Below, piece by piece: positions 1-5,519 of a DNA stretch of 5,519 nt. Source of the DNA: an uncultured bacterium. Its GTDB lineage: Bacteria; Actinomycetota; Coriobacteriia; Coriobacteriales; Coriobacteriaceae. The stretch spans positions 1 through 5,519 of the forward strand of contig CAJMSL010000126.1 in the NCBI GenBank assembly GCA_905216045.1, given 5' to 3'. Made by a program: the position numbers and the translations under genes. Every line of letters starts with the position of its first letter. The stretch's first letter is position 1. The notes under the pieces were generated by a model. It was not told the DNA's origin and searched no databases. It saw only the letters and a list, made by a program, of their open reading frames with translations.

Positions 1-1099
1 ACAGGCCGCTCTGCCAACGGGCGGGCACACCGGCAATACGGCACATGGTGATAAACGTGAGCGCCATAACGCCGCAATCGCCGCGGAGCGAATGCGCGCA
101 GTCATCGGCAATAGATCCCAAAAGCAAGTACGGCGGCTGATAGCGATAGTCGATATACTGCGTCAGGTAATCATAGACAGCACGGGCGCGATCGAGCGGA
201 TCCTCGAGTCCGCCAACAACACCGGCCGTCAGCTGCTGCAGATACGGCGTGAATGCAATGTGCGGACGGTCCTCGGAAATATCCTCGGGCAGAGGCGCGT
301 CCATACGCGGATGAACCGGAAGTGTGCCACCGTAGACATCACAATAAGCAGCATCGATGTGATAACGATAAGTCACCGAGAATGAGCGCTCACTCGAAGA
401 AGACCACGAGGCGGTACGCGCCGAAGCGTTCGCGGGAGCAACAGCACCCTCCGGCGTCATGTCGAGAATCTCGACCTGAGACTGTTGGCGGCAGGTGGCG
501 GCTACGGGAAGCCAAGCGCGAACGGTCTCCCCCTCTAGAGCGCCGGGGACAGACAAGGACGCCTTAAGCGTAATAACGCGAGCCAATCCGTTTTGTGACT
601 CCATCTCCTTGAGCATCTCGTTGCGCAGTGCAATTCCGTCCGTAGGATCGGGACGCATGCCGGGAACCTCTTTGGGATATACGCGAAGCGAATCGAGGAA
701 GTTGTCGAGAACGAACAGCTCGCCATCGATAAAGCGCCAGTCAATACGCTTACGGTCAATCAGATCGTCAAACTGCTCCTCGGTAAACTCAGGCCACTCC
801 TCGCGAATCATCGCAATAGCCCGATCGCGCGACACCGAAAAATGAAGCGGCGTCTCAAGCATGCGATACCGCTCGGCACGAACGCAGGCAGCAAGCGAGG
901 GATCGGGATCTTGGGCAAGTAGGCGGTCGCAAGCCTCAATAGCCTGCGAAAGATACCCCGCGTCCTTTAAACGCAGAATCTCGGGTGGCAAGCCAACATC
1001 TAGAAAACGGAAGTCATCATTGCAAACATCAACAGAGCAACCAACAGGACCCTCGTCAATAACCTTCCCATCCGAAGGCAGCACATTAATAACAGCCAT
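1..1099 (-). CDS. Transglutaminase-like domain protein (C-terminus cut by window edge)
   Basis: This frame has no stop from an ATG at 1099-1097 to the left edge and encodes 366 residues. A GGAG sequence at 1107-1110, 7 nt upstream, supports the start. Residues about 300-366 look like the start of a transglutaminase-like cysteine-protease-fold core. A helix (DPLDRARAVYDYLTQYIDY) is followed by RGDCGVMALTF, where Cys342 (codon 76-74) is the predicted nucleophile, and then RIAGVPARWQSG, matching the family pattern 'alGIPaR..sG'. The catalytic His and Asp would lie beyond the edge. Residues 90-137 (a helical part, then IDWRFIDGE) and about 175-250 (likely beta-rich) form a long region before the core. 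Its IDWRFIDGE stretch reminds me of transglutaminase-like proteins of gut bacteria. No signal peptide or membrane segment is visible, so a cytoplasmic location is inferred. Substrate and activity (protease, amidase or crosslinking) cannot be told. Many codons end in T, unlike fba. The family call is fairly sure; the function is unknown. Confidence 0.85.
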   Translation of the reverse strand, partial: MAVINVLPSDGKVIDEGPVGCSVDVCNDDFRFLDVGLPPEILRLKDAGYLSQAIEACDRLLAQDPDPSLAACVRAERYRMLETPLHFSVSRDRAIAMIREEWPEFTEEQFDDLIDRKRIDWRFIDGELFVLDNFLDSLRVYPKEVPGMRPDPTDGIALRNEMLKEMESQNGLARVITLKASLSVPGALEGETVRAWLPVAATCRQQSQVEILDMTPEGAVAPANASARTASWSSSSERSFSVTYRYHIDAAYCDVYGGTLPVHPRMDAPLPEDISEDRPHIAFTPYLQQLTAGVVGGLEDPLDRARAVYDYLTQYIDYRYQPPYLLLGSIADDCAHSLRGDCGVMALTFITMCRIAGVPARWQSGL

Positions 1100-1134
1100 A
1101 CCAAAACTCCAAGTCACTAGAACGCTTGAAGTCC

Positions 1135-1164
1135 ATTGTAGCGAGATAAAAAAGAAAGCCCCAA
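1135..1164 (-). promoter_or_regulatory. Putative sigma-70-type promoter of the transglutaminase-like gene
   Basis: Read on the minus strand, TTGGGG (1164-1159) and TACAAT (1140-1135) are separated by 18 nt. The -10 box is a good match to TATAAT; the -35 box keeps only TTG. Transcription would begin near 1128 and give a leader of roughly 29 nt that contains the GGAG SD at 1110-1107. The segment between this box and the palindrome is AT-rich, with T-runs at about 1147-1153 and 1199-1205. The call is based on consensus matching only; read-through from fba could also supply the transcript. Confidence 0.45.
1137..1149. repeat. Copy A of a 13-bp motif repeated three times in this intergenic region
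   Basis: The motif tgtagcgag-N-taa occurs at 1137-1149 and again in the same orientation at 1226-1238; the two copies differ only at the N. An inverted, diverged copy (gtagcggtttaa on the minus strand) lies at 1357-1346. Copies B and C form the outer arms of the 131-bp palindrome. Copy A overlaps the putative -10 box at 1135-1140. It may be a binding site or a remnant of a duplicated element; its function is unknown. Confidence 0.5.
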
Positions 1165-1226
1165 TAAAGGAACTCTCAACACCGATAAACGGTACCTATA
1201 AAAAATGAATTCAGCCCAGTAACCCT

Positions 1227-1357
1227 GTAGCGAGTTAACGAAGGAGGCCCCGTTTCCCCGGAGCTGATTCCGTCGCGCGACTTCTGGCGAAGCCAGGTGA
1301 GCGCGAGGGAAACAGCGTAGGGGAAACGGGGCCTCCGGCGGGAAGTTAAACCGCTAC
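1227..1357. repeat. 131-bp nested imperfect palindrome directly downstream of fba
   Basis: Four layers of pairing are visible. The outer arms 1227-1239 and 1345-1357 match at 11 of 13 positions. The arms 1243-1259 and 1320-1336 are a perfect 17-bp inverted repeat (ggaggccccgtttcccc and its complement). Inside lie a 6-bp stem, 1273-1278 with 1301-1306, and an apical 5-bp stem, 1284-1288 with 1292-1296, which has a 3-nt loop. A small 4-bp hairpin, 1259-1262 with 1269-1272, can also form; it shares base 1259 with the long stem. The element begins at the base adjoining the fba stop codon (1358-1360). It contains no convincing gene. It could be an elaborate terminator or mRNA-stabilising 3' structure of fba, or a copy of a dispersed intergenic repeat; the sequence alone does not decide. 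Confidence 0.8.
1243..1336 (-). terminator. Possible transcription end structure of fba
   Basis: The 17-bp perfect, GC-rich stem sits 22-115 nt past the fba stop codon, where a terminator is expected. It is not canonical. The loop is 60 nt (itself structured), and the base of the stem is followed on the minus strand by TTCGTTAAC and not a T-run. The first real T-run (TTTTTT, within about 1199-1205) comes some 37 nt later. Termination by another mechanism, or a role as a 3' stabiliser, is equally possible. Confidence 0.4.
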
Positions 1358-2224
1358 TTACGCCTTGTTGACGGAGCCAAACTCCTCCATGAGCTCCTTA
1401 GTGCGAGCAACAATGTTGTCGCGACCAGGCTTGAGGAGCTTGCGGGGGTCGAAGCCCTTGCCCTGCTGATCCTTGCCAGCCTCGATGTACTCGCGGACGC
1501 CCTTGGCGAAGACGAGCTGCAGATCGGTGTTGACGTTAATCTTGGAGATGCCCAGGGAAATGGCCTTCTTGATCTGATCCTCGGGGATGCCGGTGCCACC
1601 GTGCAGGACGAGGGGCAGGTCGCCGGTCTGGGCCTTGATCTCGCCCAGGCGCTCGAAGGAAAGGCCAGCCCAGTCGGCAGGGTACACGCCGTGGATGTTG
1701 CCGATACCGCAGGCGAGGAAGTCGACGCCCAGGTCAGCAATCTGCTTGCACTCAGCAGGATCAGCGAGCTCGCCGCTGGAGGTCACGCCGTCCTCGGTGC
1801 CGCCGATGCCGCCGACCTCGGCCTCGATGGACATGCCCTTGGAGTGGGCAAGCTCAACGAGCTCCTTGGTGCGATCGAGGTTAAGCTGGAAGGTCTCCTC
1901 GTGAGAGCCGTCATACATGATGGACGTGAAGCCGGCCTCGATGCACTTGAAGCAGTCCTCGTAAGAACCGTGATCGAGGTGAAGGGCGACGGGAACGGTA
2001 ACGCCCGTGGCCTCGACGGCAGCCTTGCCCATGTCGGCGCAGACCTTGACACCGCCCATCCACTTAGCGGCACCAGCGGTGCACTGAAGGATCAGCGGAG
2101 ACTTGGCCTCCTCGGCGGCCTGGAGAATAGCCAGGGTCCACTCGAGGTTGTTGGTGTTGAAGGCACCGAGACCGTACTTGCCGGCCTCGGCCTTCTTGAG
2201 CATGTCTGCTGCGTTGACGAGCAT
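1358..2224 (-). CDS. fba: Class II fructose-bisphosphate aldolase (zinc-dependent)
   Basis: The product of 288 aa has the size of the short class II (FbaA/GatY-like) aldolases, about 285 aa. It cleaves fructose 1,6-bisphosphate reversibly to dihydroxyacetone phosphate and glyceraldehyde 3-phosphate in cytoplasmic glycolysis and gluconeogenesis. Landmarks are AFNTNN near residue 21 and HLDHGS at 82-87, with Asp84 the predicted general acid/base and His85 a zinc ligand. The signature SIMYDGSH follows at 101-108, then NIHGVYP with zinc ligand His178, LHGGTGI with zinc ligand His208, and NVNTDL at 230-235, which contacts the phosphate-bearing substrate. The NVNTD form favours fructose- over tagatose-bisphosphate aldolase, which is a close alternative. 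The start at 2224 is set by AGGAGG 8 nt upstream; the frame continues to 2491 but overlaps the neighbouring gene and lacks an SD there. Codons are strongly C/G-ending, as expected of a highly expressed gene. A 194-bp gap with its own promoter suggests independent transcription. Confidence 0.95.
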   Translation of the reverse strand: MLVNAADMLKKAEAGKYGLGAFNTNNLEWTLAILQAAEEAKSPLILQCTAGAAKWMGGVKVCADMGKAAVEATGVTVPVALHLDHGSYEDCFKCIEAGFTSIMYDGSHEETFQLNLDRTKELVELAHSKGMSIEAEVGGIGGTEDGVTSSGELADPAECKQIADLGVDFLACGIGNIHGVYPADWAGLSFERLGEIKAQTGDLPLVLHGGTGIPEDQIKKAISLGISKINVNTDLQLVFAKGVREYIEAGKDQQGKGFDPRKLLKPGRDNIVARTKELMEEFGSVNKA

Positions 2225-2232
2225 AAAAGAAA

Positions 2233-2238
2233 CCTCCT
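2233..2238 (-). promoter_or_regulatory. Strong SD of fba that fixes its start
   Basis: AGGAGG on the minus strand lies 8 nt before the ATG at 2224. It picks this start over the longer open frame reaching 2491, and agrees with the normal N-terminus of short class II aldolases (MLVNAADML). Confidence 0.85.
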
Positions 2239-2264
2239 GTAAGGTTGCTCCGATAACGCCTGAG

Positions 2265-2273
2265 ATTTTACCA
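2265..2273 (-). promoter_or_regulatory. Putative extended -10 promoter of fba
   Basis: Minus-strand TGGTAAAAT fits the extended -10 pattern TGnTATAAT, with TAAAAT at 2270-2265. No good -35 box is seen at 16-18 nt upstream (nearest TTTATG or GTTTAT), as is usual for extended -10 promoters. The start would be near 2258, giving a leader of about 34 nt that includes the AGGAGG SD. Two small overlapping dyads (2290-2301 and 2295-2310) lie just upstream. The rest of the 2225-2418 gap shows only weak hairpins. Confidence 0.5.
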
Positions 2274-2418
2274 CGACATACCCGAGCATAAACGTTCGTT
2301 TGTTCACGAATACCATCCGATTGGACAAATTTTGACCGTTTGCCCCACAGAATCGACCCACTGGGGAAAATAGCTTGACGATTGAGCGGTCTTCGTGGTT
2401 CGGAAGACAGCTTCGAGC

Positions 2419-3102
2419 CTACATCTGCATAAACGGGTTCTGCATAAGTTCGCGCGCCATCGTGGTCGAATCGCCATGGCCCGTCAAGCAAACGGTATCG
2501 GGCGGAAGCATCTTGGCAAGTTTGGAGAGCGAGCGCATAATCGCCGCCTCGTCACCGCCGGAAAGATCGGTACGACCGTGGCTGCCCGGGAAAAGCGTGT
2601 CGCCCACAAAGGCGATGTTCCCCTGCTCGGTCGCGGCGAACAGGACGATGCCGCCCGGCGTATGCCCCGGCGTCTCGATCACCTGCAGGCAGACGTCGCC
2701 CACCTCGATTGTATCGCCCTCGGCAAGCAAACGCGTCGGCTCACCCGGATCGGGTGTCTCGATACCCCACATGGCGCGCTGCTCCTCAAGATTTGCGCGA
2801 GGTACCGTCACGTCCTTAGCGCACAACTCATATAGTGCGCTGTCGCCAACGACAGCTCGAACCCCGGCAATCCCGCCAACATGGTCGGCATGACCGTGCG
2901 TGCAGACAGAGCCGAGTACGCGCACCTCGGGATGCGCGGTGCGGATATGCTCCACAAGACGCTCGCCCTCCCACGCCGGATCGACGATTAAGCACTCGTC
3001 ATTCGAAATCACGGCGTAGCTGTTAGTCTGAATCGGGCCGTTGACGAGCGCCTCAATCGAAGCCGCGCCTCGGGGTGTCAGGTCCAAAGTCATATCGTCC
3101 AT
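2419..3102 (-). CDS. Metallo-beta-lactamase-fold hydrolase (glyoxalase II/YcbL-like)
   Basis: The product is 227 aa from the ATG at 3102. It carries the full metal-binding set of the superfamily: THGHADH (His69, His71, Asp73, His74), GHTPGG (His147), FVGDTLFPG (Asp168) and TGHGD (His209). GSHGRTDL after Asp168 is typical of the short glyoxalase II-like group (YcbL type), which lacks the long C-terminal helical domain of true GloB. The expected activity is two-metal hydrolysis of a thioester such as S-lactoylglutathione or a related compound, in the cytoplasm; the true substrate is unknown. The start is ambiguous: ATG 3108 has the SD only 3 nt away, while ATG 3102 has 9 nt, so 3102 is preferred. 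The gene follows rel by 88 nt with a terminator-like hairpin between and no clear promoter, so read-through from rel probably supplies its transcript. rel and such hydrolases are also neighbours, often with dtd, in Firmicutes, as I recall. Confidence 0.9.
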   Translation of the reverse strand: MDDMTLDLTPRGAASIEALVNGPIQTNSYAVISNDECLIVDPAWEGERLVEHIRTAHPEVRVLGSVCTHGHADHVGGIAGVRAVVGDSALYELCAKDVTVPRANLEEQRAMWGIETPDPGEPTRLLAEGDTIEVGDVCLQVIETPGHTPGGIVLFAATEQGNIAFVGDTLFPGSHGRTDLSGGDEAAIMRSLSKLAKMLPPDTVCLTGHGDSTTMARELMQNPFMQM

Positions 3103-3111
3103 GCGCATACT

Positions 3112-3117
3112 CTCCTT
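3112..3117 (-). promoter_or_regulatory. SD of the hydrolase gene, abutting the upstream hairpin's T-run
   Basis: AAGGAG on the minus strand is 9 nt from ATG 3102 and 3 nt from ATG 3108, which favours the shorter protein. Only AGA separates it from the TTTT tail of the hairpin at 3124-3157, so the hairpin, its T-run and this site form one compact unit. Confidence 0.75.
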
Positions 3118-3119
3118 CT

Positions 3120-3157
3120 AAAATACGTTCGAGGCACCAAACGATGCCTCGAACGTA
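3120..3157 (-). terminator. Intrinsic-terminator-like hairpin after rel
   Basis: The arms 3157-3145 and 3136-3124 pair perfectly over 13 bp (tacgttcgaggca and its complement) with an 8-nt loop, followed on the minus strand by TTTT (3123-3120). It lies 33 nt past the rel stop codon. The T-run is short, so termination is probably partial, which would allow read-through into the hydrolase gene. On the plus strand no T-run follows, so it acts for rel only. Confidence 0.75.
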
Positions 3158-3190
3158 ACCAATATCTATGATGCTGAGAGGCTCTCGCAC

Positions 3191-5519
3191 CTACACACGG
3201 CGCTTGAGTTGCGCTCCGCCCTCGCCGGGCATAAGACGGCGAGCGTCGTAGACCGAGTCGACGCTGCTGATGGAAGCCAGCAGCGGATCCAGGCCGCTCG
3301 CATCCGAAATCTCGACCATAAAGCGCAGGGTCGCAATACCCTCGCGGTTGGTCGAGGTGGCGGCGGAAAGGATATTGCCGCCTGCGTCGCCAATGGCAAT
3401 GGTGACGTCCTTGAGCAGGCCCATGCGGTCCAGGCACTCGACCACGATCTCGACCTGGAAGAGAGTGTCGGCAGCACCATCCCACTCTACGTCAATCATG
3501 CGCTCGGGGTGCTCCATGAGGCCCTTGACGTTGGGGCAGTTGGCGCGATGCACCGAGACACCTCGGCCACGCGTGATGAAGCCGACGATATCGTCGCCCG
3601 TCACCGGATTGCAGCAATGCGCTAGACGGACTAGCAGGCCGCTGTTGCTCTCGCCCTTGACGATAATGCCGTTACTGGCGCTCTTGCCGCGCTTTTGCGG
3701 CTTGCGGTTGGAGCCGCGAGCAGGCTGTTTCACGACCTCGGCGATAGCCTCGGCCTTGGTGAGCTGTTCCTCGGGCTTGGGGTCCAAGATTTGCTCGACC
3801 TTATTGCCCACAGCGCGCGGGGCAACCTTGCCGGCGCCGACGGCGGCAAACAGGTCCTCGAGCTGCTTGAAGTTAAACTGCTCCGCCACGGCGTTGAGCG
3901 CACGCGTCGAACGCGGCGTAGAAATGCCATAGCCACGCTTACGCAGGTCCTTGGCCAGCATATCGCGGCCGGCGGCAGCGTCGTCGTCCTTGGTCGCAGC
4001 GGCAAAATAGCGGCGGATCTTTGACTTGGCGGAAGGTGTCTTAACAATCTTGAGCCAATCACGCGACGGCTTGGAACTCTTGTTAGTCAGGATCTCGACA
4101 CGGTCACCCGTCTTAATCTCGTGCGTGAGCGGAGCCACCGCACCGTTGATTTTGGCGCCGACGCAATGGTTTCCCACCTCGGTGTGAACGGCGTAGGCAA
4201 AGTCGAGCGGTGTAGAGCCGGCACGAAGCGCCATGACCTCGCCCTTGGGCGTAAAGACGAAGATCTCCTGATCGAACAGATCGACCTTCAGCGAGTGCAG
4301 GTATTCCTTGGCATCGGTGATCTCGTCGGAAGCCGCCCAATCGAGCGAATGCTTGAGCCAGTTGATCTGGTCGTCCAAACGTTGAGCGTCATTGGTCTTG
4401 GAAGCAGACGATCCGCCCGACTTCTTATATAGCCAGTGGGCGGCAATGCCGTACTCGGCCTGCTCATGCATCTCATAGGTTCGAATCTGAATCTCGAGCG
4501 GGCGGGCCGTGGGGCCGATAACCGTCGTATGGAGCGACTGGTAGTTATTGACCTTGGGCATGGCGATATAGTCTTTAAAGCGACCAGGCATGGGGTGCCA
4601 CAGCGTATGCACTGCGCCGAGCGTGGAGTAGCAATCGCGCACCGAATGGGTAATAACGCGCAGCGCCACCAAATCGTAGATCTCGGAGAATTCCTTGCCC
4701 TTGCGCTTCATTTTTTGGTAGATGGACCAATAGTGCTTGGAGCGGCCGTTGATCTGGAAGCCCTCCAGGCCAATGCGGTTGAGCTCGTCGGTGAGCGTCT
4801 TGATGGTCTCGGCCAGATAGCGCTCGCGAACCTCGCGCGACTCAGCCACCATGCGCGCGATGCGCTGGTAGGCGTCGGGCTCAAGGTAGAAGAAGGACAG
4901 GTCCTCGAGCTCCCATTTAATGGAGCTCATGCCCAAACGGTCAGCCAAGGGCGCGTACACGTCCATGGTCTCGCGAGCCTTAAACAGGCGACGGTCCTCA
5001 CGCAGGGCTGCAAGGGTGCGCATGTTGTGCAGACGGTCGGCAAGCTTAACGATGATGACGCGGATGTCCTTGGACATGGCGAGGAACATCTTGCGCAGCG
5101 TGAGCGCCTGCTTCTCGTCCATGCTGTCGACTTCGATGTTGGTGAGCTTGGTCACGCCATCGACGAGCTCGGCCACCGTATCGCCAAACAGGCCGGAAAC
5201 ATCGGCAAGCGAGGTCTCTGTATCCTCAACGGTATCGTGCAGCAGCGCGGCGCACACCACATCGCAGTCCATCTTGAGATCGGCCAAAATGATGGCAACC
5301 TCGACGGGATGGTTAATGTACATCTCGCCCGAGCGGCGCTTTTGGTTGCAGTGCTTCTCGGCGGCAAAGCAGTAGGCCTGCTCCACCTTGGAGAAGTCGT
5401 CCTCATTCATATATTTGAGGCACAGGCGCTCCAGCTTGTCGTAGCTGTCCGCCACAATCTCGGTCGGCAGCTCATCGGCATGCTTATAGTGCTCCATCTC
5501 CGAAAACGGCTGGAGGGTG
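3191..5519 (-). CDS. rel: Bifunctional (p)ppGpp synthetase/hydrolase Rel; start probably beyond the right edge
   Basis: Rel makes and degrades the stringent-response alarmone (p)ppGpp in response to stalled ribosomes. Numbering runs from the first visible ATG (5497; 768 aa to the stop at 3193-3191). The HD hydrolase domain (about 45-200) has its metal ligands His63, His87, Asp88 and Asp154 (INHP, LLHDTVED, KLADRLHN), so hydrolysis should be active. The synthetase domain (about 235-360) has GRSKHYWSIY, YDLVALR with Asp275, NNYQSLHT, and EIQIRT with Glu335. The RFKD motif (306-309) marks the bifunctional class, as opposed to RelA-type EFDD. TGS covers about 411-473 and a helical region follows. 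A lysine/arginine-rich linker (590-607) leads to the zinc-finger domain with HCC (627-629), His650 and Cys654, and an ACT/RRM domain spans about 678-757. Length matches long RSH proteins (about 730-790 aa). Upstream of ATG 5497 the frame stays open to 5519 and GGAG directly touches the ATG, too close for an SD, so the real start is likely outside. Identity is very sure. Confidence 0.97.
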   Translation of the reverse strand, partial: TLQPFSEMEHYKHADELPTEIVADSYDKLERLCLKYMNEDDFSKVEQAYCFAAEKHCNQKRRSGEMYINHPVEVAIILADLKMDCDVVCAALLHDTVEDTETSLADVSGLFGDTVAELVDGVTKLTNIEVDSMDEKQALTLRKMFLAMSKDIRVIIVKLADRLHNMRTLAALREDRRLFKARETMDVYAPLADRLGMSSIKWELEDLSFFYLEPDAYQRIARMVAESREVRERYLAETIKTLTDELNRIGLEGFQINGRSKHYWSIYQKMKRKGKEFSEIYDLVALRVITHSVRDCYSTLGAVHTLWHPMPGRFKDYIAMPKVNNYQSLHTTVIGPTARPLEIQIRTYEMHEQAEYGIAAHWLYKKSGGSSASKTNDAQRLDDQINWLKHSLDWAASDEITDAKEYLHSLKVDLFDQEIFVFTPKGEVMALRAGSTPLDFAYAVHTEVGNHCVGAKINGAVAPLTHEIKTGDRVEILTNKSSKPSRDWLKIVKTPSAKSKIRRYFAAATKDDDAAAGRDMLAKDLRKRGYGISTPRSTRALNAVAEQFNFKQLEDLFAAVGAGKVAPRAVGNKVEQILDPKPEEQLTKAEAIAEVVKQPARGSNRKPQKRGKSASNGIIVKGESNSGLLVRLAHCCNPVTGDDIVGFITRGRGVSVHRANCPNVKGLMEHPERMIDVEWDGAADTLFQVEIVVECLDRMGLLKDVTIAIGDAGGNILSAATSTNREGIATLRFMVEISDASGLDPLLASISSVDSVYDARRLMPGEGGAQLKRRV

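Noticed and set aside
92..1208. Several plus-strand open frames of about 97-116 codons
   Set aside because: They are antisense to the transglutaminase-like gene, rich in Arg/Ser and low in complexity, and show no family resemblance.
1601..2242. A 213-codon open frame on the plus strand opposite fba
   Set aside because: It lies wholly antisense to a clear aldolase gene. Its Leu/Gly/Val/Ala/Asp/Glu-rich composition is what arises opposite a gene with strongly biased codons, and no SD or family motif is seen.
2343..2366. Inverted repeat cccca-N14-tgggg between the hydrolase gene and fba
   Set aside because: A 5-bp stem with a 14-nt loop and no T-run on the minus strand is within chance expectation.
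2389..2408. Hairpin gtcttc-N8-gaagac just after the hydrolase stop codon, considered as its terminator
   Set aside because: The stem is only 6 bp and no T-run follows on the minus strand; the first T-rich stretch is about 15 nt further on and interrupted.
2225..2491. An 89-residue N-terminal extension of the aldolase frame
   Set aside because: It would overlap the 3' end of the hydrolase gene, lacks an SD at its ATG, does not resemble aldolase, and contains the promoter and SD of fba.
3176..3186. Short palindrome gagag-g-ctctc just past the rel stop codon
   Set aside because: A 1-nt loop cannot form a normal hairpin, and a site this short is expected by chance.
1..5519. CRISPR arrays, tRNA or rRNA genes, insertion sequences, toxin-antitoxin or defence systems
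   Set aside because: No spaced direct repeats, cloverleaf structure, transposase motifs or defence-gene families were seen; the window is mainly housekeeping genes.

Overview
The window holds four protein genes, all on the minus strand, so transcription runs from right to left: a (p)ppGpp synthetase/hydrolase (rel), a small metallo-beta-lactamase-fold hydrolase, a class II fructose-bisphosphate aldolase (fba), and a transglutaminase-like protein cut by the left edge. Base composition is moderately GC-rich, the ribosome-binding sites are classical Shine-Dalgarno (SD) sequences, and Rel is the single bifunctional 'long RSH' type. Together these suggest a Gram-positive bacterium. My best guess is an anaerobic actinobacterium of the Coriobacteriia (Collinsella-like), inferred from general protein resemblance and not proven by anything seen here.

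Layout from the transcriptional start side. Positions 5519-3191 are rel, complete in all domains (HD hydrolase, synthetase, TGS, helical, zinc-finger, ACT). Its reading frame stays open to the right edge and its first visible ATG has no usable SD, so the true start probably lies outside. Positions 3190-3103 are a short gap with a perfect 13-bp hairpin plus a T-run, and the SD of the next gene begins right after the T-run. Positions 3102-2419 are the hydrolase. Positions 2418-2225 are a gap with a probable extended -10 promoter and a strong SD for fba. Positions 2224-1358 are fba. Positions 1357-1100 are the most structured noncoding stretch: a 131-bp nested imperfect palindrome starting at the base next to the fba stop codon, then a putative promoter for the last gene. 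Positions 1099-1 encode the first 366 residues of the transglutaminase-like protein, including its predicted catalytic cysteine.

Functionally this is mostly housekeeping: stringent-response control, a probable thioester or related hydrolase likely co-transcribed with rel, and a central glycolytic enzyme with its own strong signals. The transglutaminase-like protein appears to be a separate unit. I see no mobile element, CRISPR array, tRNA or rRNA. The points worth a second look are the fba 3' palindrome with its thrice-repeated 13-bp motif, the terminator-like hairpin abutting the hydrolase SD, and the long N-terminal region of the transglutaminase-like protein.
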